NCBI GenBank assembly: GCA_947452665.1
Contig: CANGEH010000099.1
Coordinates: 1-7,509, forward strand
DNA from: Caulobacteraceae bacterium
Lineage (GTDB): Bacteria; Pseudomonadota; Alphaproteobacteria; Caulobacterales; Caulobacteraceae
Reading direction: 5' to 3'
DNA length: 7,509 bases
Positions 5,500 through 7,509 of this stretch are shown here, piece by piece. A model generated the notes under the pieces. It was not told the origin of the DNA and ran no database searches. It saw only the letters and a list, made by a program, of their open reading frames with translations. Both the position numbers and the translations under genes were made by a program. Within the stretch, counting starts at the first letter, position 1. Every line of letters begins with the position of its first letter.

Positions 5500-6405
5500 T
5501 CAAGCCAGGGGCTTAAAAGCCTTGGGCTTGAGGCCATTGCTGGCCAGATGGGCAAGCATGCGTTGCCAGCCGTCGGCGGCGGCGGCGGCGTCATAGGTTT
5601 CGCGATAATCGGCGTGAAAGCCGTGCTGGGCCTCGGGATAGACGATGATATCGCTGCCGCGCTTGCGGTTGGCCTTTAAGGCGGCCTTCATGGCGTCGAT
5701 ATCGGACAAGGGTATGCCCTTATCCTTGCCCGCATAGAGGCCCAAGACCGGGGCCTTTAGGTCCGCCACGACTTCTAGCGGCCAAGGCCGGTCCTCATTG
5801 CCGAGGAATTGGCCTGCAACGGGCCGAGTCAGGCGGCCATACCAGGCCACACCGGCGCGAAATTGCTTGAACTGGGCCAGCGCCATCCATACCGCCGCCC
5901 CGCCCCAGCAAAAGCCAATTATGCCGCTGCGGCGGTCGGCAAAGCTCTGGTCCTTGGCCCAGGCTAGCGTTGCGGCAATATCGCTTTGGACCTGAGCATA
6001 GCTAGCGGTTTCGACGATTTTTTGGATCGCCTTGAAATCCTTTAAGGGGGCGGGATCACCGGCGCGGTGGAAAAAGGCTGGCGCAATCGCGACATAGCCC
6101 AGCTTGGCCAGCCGCCGACAGGTGTCGCGGATATATTCGTGAATGCCAAACACTTCTGAGACCACGATCACGACCGGAAAGCGGCCCTTGGCATTGGGTC
6201 GGGCGACATAGGCGGGCAGGGGACTATCGACCACCGGGATCATTTCGTCGCTGGTGATTAGGCCGACCGCGTCGGTGCTAATCGGGGCGGCCTGGGCGGA
6301 AAGGGCCGAGACGGCAAATCCGGCAAAGAACAGGCTAGCCACGCCCCGGCGCGACAGGTGAAAGTCTTGCGGCTCTGAGCCTTCGGGACGGGTCAAGACG
6401 GCCAT
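5500..6405 (-). CDS. Dienelactone hydrolase family protein with Tat-type signal peptide
   Basis: A 301-aa alpha/beta hydrolase. The N-terminus has a twin-arginine motif SRRGVAS (18-24), a hydrophobic stretch (LFFAGFAVSALSA, 25-37) and a signal peptidase-like AQA (37-39), so export to the periplasm by Tat is likely. The mature part shows the DLH fold: PVVIVVSEVFGIHEYIRD (77-94, with E84 in the place of the conserved active-site Glu), GFCWGG (164-169, nucleophile C166), LYAGKDKGIP (223-232, D228) and AQHGFHADYR (259-268, H261). These give the Cys-Asp-His triad of dienelactone hydrolases, which open lactone rings in chlorocatechol breakdown, although many relatives have other substrates. AGGA lies 9 nt before the start. 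It is downstream of alkB on the same strand with a 60-bp gap. The natural substrate cannot be told from sequence. Confidence 0.93.
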   Translation of the reverse strand: MAVLTRPEGSEPQDFHLSRRGVASLFFAGFAVSALSAQAAPISTDAVGLITSDEMIPVVDSPLPAYVARPNAKGRFPVVIVVSEVFGIHEYIRDTCRRLAKLGYVAIAPAFFHRAGDPAPLKDFKAIQKIVETASYAQVQSDIAATLAWAKDQSFADRRSGIIGFCWGGAAVWMALAQFKQFRAGVAWYGRLTRPVAGQFLGNEDRPWPLEVVADLKAPVLGLYAGKDKGIPLSDIDAMKAALKANRKRGSDIIVYPEAQHGFHADYRETYDAAAAADGWQRMLAHLASNGLKPKAFKPLA

Positions 6406-6417
6406 GGCAGTTTTCCT

Positions 6418-6429
6418 TTTGCGCGCAAA
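6418..6429. promoter_or_regulatory. 12-bp perfect palindrome just upstream of the hydrolase start
   Basis: TTTGCGCGCAAA is a perfect palindrome in the 60-bp gap between alkB and the hydrolase gene, 12 bp before the hydrolase ATG and next to its AAAAGGAAAA ribosome region. It could be an operator or a small RNA hairpin that hides the ribosome site. No regulator gene is adjacent and no promoter boxes are convincing. Confidence 0.3.
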
Positions 6430-6465
6430 CAGCGCAGATTAACCTGCAATGATTTTATGGCTTTG

Positions 6466-7062
6466 TCACGGCGCACCAGCCTTGCGAAGCGTCAGATTTA
6501 TTCGGCCGCCGCCAGAAATCAGTTGTGAACTGTCGCTTATGACCCTGTCTATGCCGTGAAAGGCCAGCCTGTCCTCGCCAGCAAGAATACAGACATCGCC
6601 TGAGCTTAGGCGCACCGAGCGGGTCTTGCCGCCGCGCTTGGTGCCGCCAATCCGAAACACGGCCGTATCGCCTAGCGAAACCGACAAGACGCCAAAGCGA
6701 AAATCGGCCTCATCGCGGTCTTGATGCAGGCCCATGCGTGCGCCTTGCCCATAAAGATTGATCAGACAGGCATCGGGCGGAACCTGCGAATCGACATACT
6801 CGGCCCAAAGCGCAAGCAAGGCCTTTGGTATGGCTGGCCAGGCCAGGCCTGTGACCGGATGATGGGCCTGGTAGCGATAGCCAGCGCGGTCCGAGACCCA
6901 GCCAAGACGGCCACAATTGGTCATGCGTACTGAAAACGGCTGACCGCCGGGTGTTACGGGCGTGAACAGAGGGGCTGCCACGATAATCTTGTCTAACGCG
7001 GCGACCAGATCGCTCTGGGCTTGGCGATCTAGGCGCCCAGGAAGAAGTTGAAAACCGGTCAT
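6466..7062 (-). CDS. alkB: AlkB family Fe(II)/2-oxoglutarate DNA repair dioxygenase
   Basis: A 198-aa protein. AlkB reverses alkyl lesions such as 1-methyladenine and 3-methylcytosine by oxidative demethylation, using Fe(II), oxygen and 2-oxoglutarate. Iron ligands are visible: LHQDRDE (112-118) supplies H113 and D115, and AFHGIDRV (167-174) supplies H169. GGRINLTLR (185-193) supplies the 2-oxoglutarate-binding R187 and R193. The spacings (H-D, 56 residues to the second His, 18 to the first Arg, 6 to the second) equal those of E. coli AlkB as I recall it (H131, D133, H187, R204, R210). NLYGQGARMGLHQD corresponds to its NRYAPGAKLSLHQD. The start MTGFQLLPGRL is preferred, with AGGG just upstream; the frame is open to an ATG at 7149, but those 29 residues are not AlkB-like. 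It is divergent from dnaK. Confidence 0.96.
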   Translation of the reverse strand: MTGFQLLPGRLDRQAQSDLVAALDKIIVAAPLFTPVTPGGQPFSVRMTNCGRLGWVSDRAGYRYQAHHPVTGLAWPAIPKALLALWAEYVDSQVPPDACLINLYGQGARMGLHQDRDEADFRFGVLSVSLGDTAVFRIGGTKRGGKTRSVRLSSGDVCILAGEDRLAFHGIDRVISDSSQLISGGGRINLTLRKAGAP

Positions 7063-7228
7063 GGACCCTAAGATGGCGCAAGACCTTCTAGGTTCCAAGC
7101 CGTGCGCTTCGGTGCCGAGCAATCGGTTAAAATCGATGCAGGGTTGCAAAAAGGGAGCGTTTAGCGCTCAGCAACGGGGCTGGGCGGTGATTTTCTAGAA
7201 AGTCCACAGCTTGAGTGTGTGATTAGGT

Positions 7229-7256
7229 CTTGCCAAGTGCTCAAGGCTGCCCATAT
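7229..7256 (+). promoter_or_regulatory. Heat-shock (sigma-32 type) promoter of dnaK
   Basis: CTTGCCA (7229-7235) and GCCCATAT (7249-7256) are separated by 13 bp. This is close to the RpoH consensus CTTGAAA-N13-CCCCATNT: the CTTG and CCCAT cores are intact and the spacing is correct. Transcription would begin near 7263, leaving a leader of about 160 nt before dnaK. The match is seen directly; promoter activity is inferred from the consensus and from the gene it precedes. Confidence 0.75.
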
Positions 7257-7302
7257 GCGGCTTCGAAGCGTGATACGTTTTATGTTAATCAACCCGCCGT
7301 TT

Positions 7303-7328
7303 TGAGGCCTGCCGCTTGGCAGACCTCA
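7303..7328 (+). other. Stable hairpin in the dnaK 5' leader
   Basis: TGAGGCCTGCC (7303-7313) pairs with GGCAGACCTCA (7318-7328) around a GCTT loop: 11 positions with one C-A mismatch. It lies about 40 nt after the predicted start point and 99 nt before the dnaK ATG. No T run follows, so it is not a normal terminator. Downstream are CCCGATCGGG (7361-7370), then TGCTTTTTATAAA, which could form further structure. Possible roles are mRNA stability or temperature-dependent folding. Confidence 0.55.
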
Positions 7329-7426
7329 TCCAAAGACCTAAGCGAACCGGGGGTCCAAATCCCGATCGGGTGCTTTTTATAAAGGCCCGGCAGAACGGAC
7401 CGCCCGCAATGGAGCGACCAAAGACC

Positions 7427-7509
7427 ATGAGCAAGATTATCGGTATCGACCTTGGCACCACCAATTCGTGCGTGGCCATTATGGACGGCAAGACCCCCCG
7501 GGTGATCGA
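7427..7509 (+). CDS. dnaK: Chaperone DnaK (Hsp70), N-terminal fragment
   Basis: The first 27 codons are present and the gene runs off the window. The reading is MSKIIGIDLGTTNSCVAIMD and then GKTPRVI, the invariant DnaK N-terminus with the ATP phosphate-binding loop GIDLGTTNS (6-14). DnaK is the cytosolic ATP-dependent chaperone that works with GrpE (encoded upstream here) and DnaJ. GGAG (7411-7414) lies 12 nt before ATG 7427, which is rather far. An in-frame ATG at 7409 would add MERPKT, but lacks a better ribosome site, and the MSKIIGIDLGTTNS start is the usual one. Expression is probably driven by the sigma-32-type promoter at 7229-7256. Confidence 0.97.
   Translation, partial: MSKIIGIDLGTTNSCVAIMDGKTPRVI

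Noticed and set aside
5501..5530. Hairpin-forming sequence at the 3' end of the hydrolase gene (GGCTT/AAGCC and CAAGCC/GGCTTG) as a bidirectional terminator with DUF2442
   Set aside because: It lies within the hydrolase coding sequence and encodes its C-terminus; there is no T tract on either strand strong enough to support the call.
7063..7149. 29-residue N-terminal extension of AlkB
   Set aside because: It shows no similarity to AlkB and would run into the dnaK upstream region; MTGFQLLPGRL is the natural start.
7155..7187. TTAGCGCTC (7161-7169), an 8 of 9 match to the left arm of CIRCE, upstream of dnaK
   Set aside because: The right arm at the required 9-bp spacing (7179-7187) reads GCTGGGCGG and does not match GAGTGCTAA. 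The half-site instead pairs locally with GAGCG at 7155-7159.

Overview
The window looks like the chromosome of an alphaproteobacterium, most likely a Caulobacterales-type genome. G+C is roughly 60% by eye. It carries hrcA-grpE and dnaK as separate transcription units, rph lies divergent to hrcA, an rdgB-hemW pair is present, and GANTC sites look sparse. The assignment rests on recalled gene order and protein motifs, not on a search.

Layout: (1) 1-710, minus strand: the 5' end of hemW, overlapped by a complete rdgB. (2) 739-2222, plus strand: a YibF-like glutathione S-transferase, then a DUF2975 membrane protein followed by a 75-aa XRE-family regulator. A palindromic candidate operator precedes the DUF2975/XRE pair. 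(3) 2223-2369: a convergent intergenic gap filled by two inverted copies of a hairpin-rich G+C-rich repeat. (4) 2370-3089, minus: rph (RNase PH). (5) 3217-4927, plus: hrcA-grpE, followed by a palindromic candidate terminator. (6) 4970-5478, plus: a 31-codon remnant of a DUF4160 gene whose stop overlaps (ATGA) the start of a complete DUF2442 gene. (7) 5500-7062, minus: alkB, then a secreted (Tat-type) dienelactone-hydrolase-family protein. (8) 7063-7426: the divergent alkB/dnaK region, with a good sigma-32-type promoter and a structured leader of about 160 nt. (9) 7427-7509: the first 27 codons of dnaK.

How the parts fit: the conserved core is protein and RNA quality control. HrcA is the CIRCE repressor, GrpE the nucleotide-exchange factor and DnaK the Hsp70. 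RNase PH trims tRNA 3' ends, RdgB cleans the nucleotide pool and AlkB repairs alkylated bases. HemW is a haem-handling radical-SAM-family protein. Accessory genes are set between these: gst, DUF2975-XRE, DUF4160 remnant/DUF2442 and the hydrolase. I see no transposase, phage gene, CRISPR array, tRNA or rRNA. The least explained parts are the DUF4160 remnant joined to DUF2442, the DUF2975-XRE pair with its palindrome, the inverted repeat pair, and the dnaK leader. I do not see a clearly new multi-gene system.
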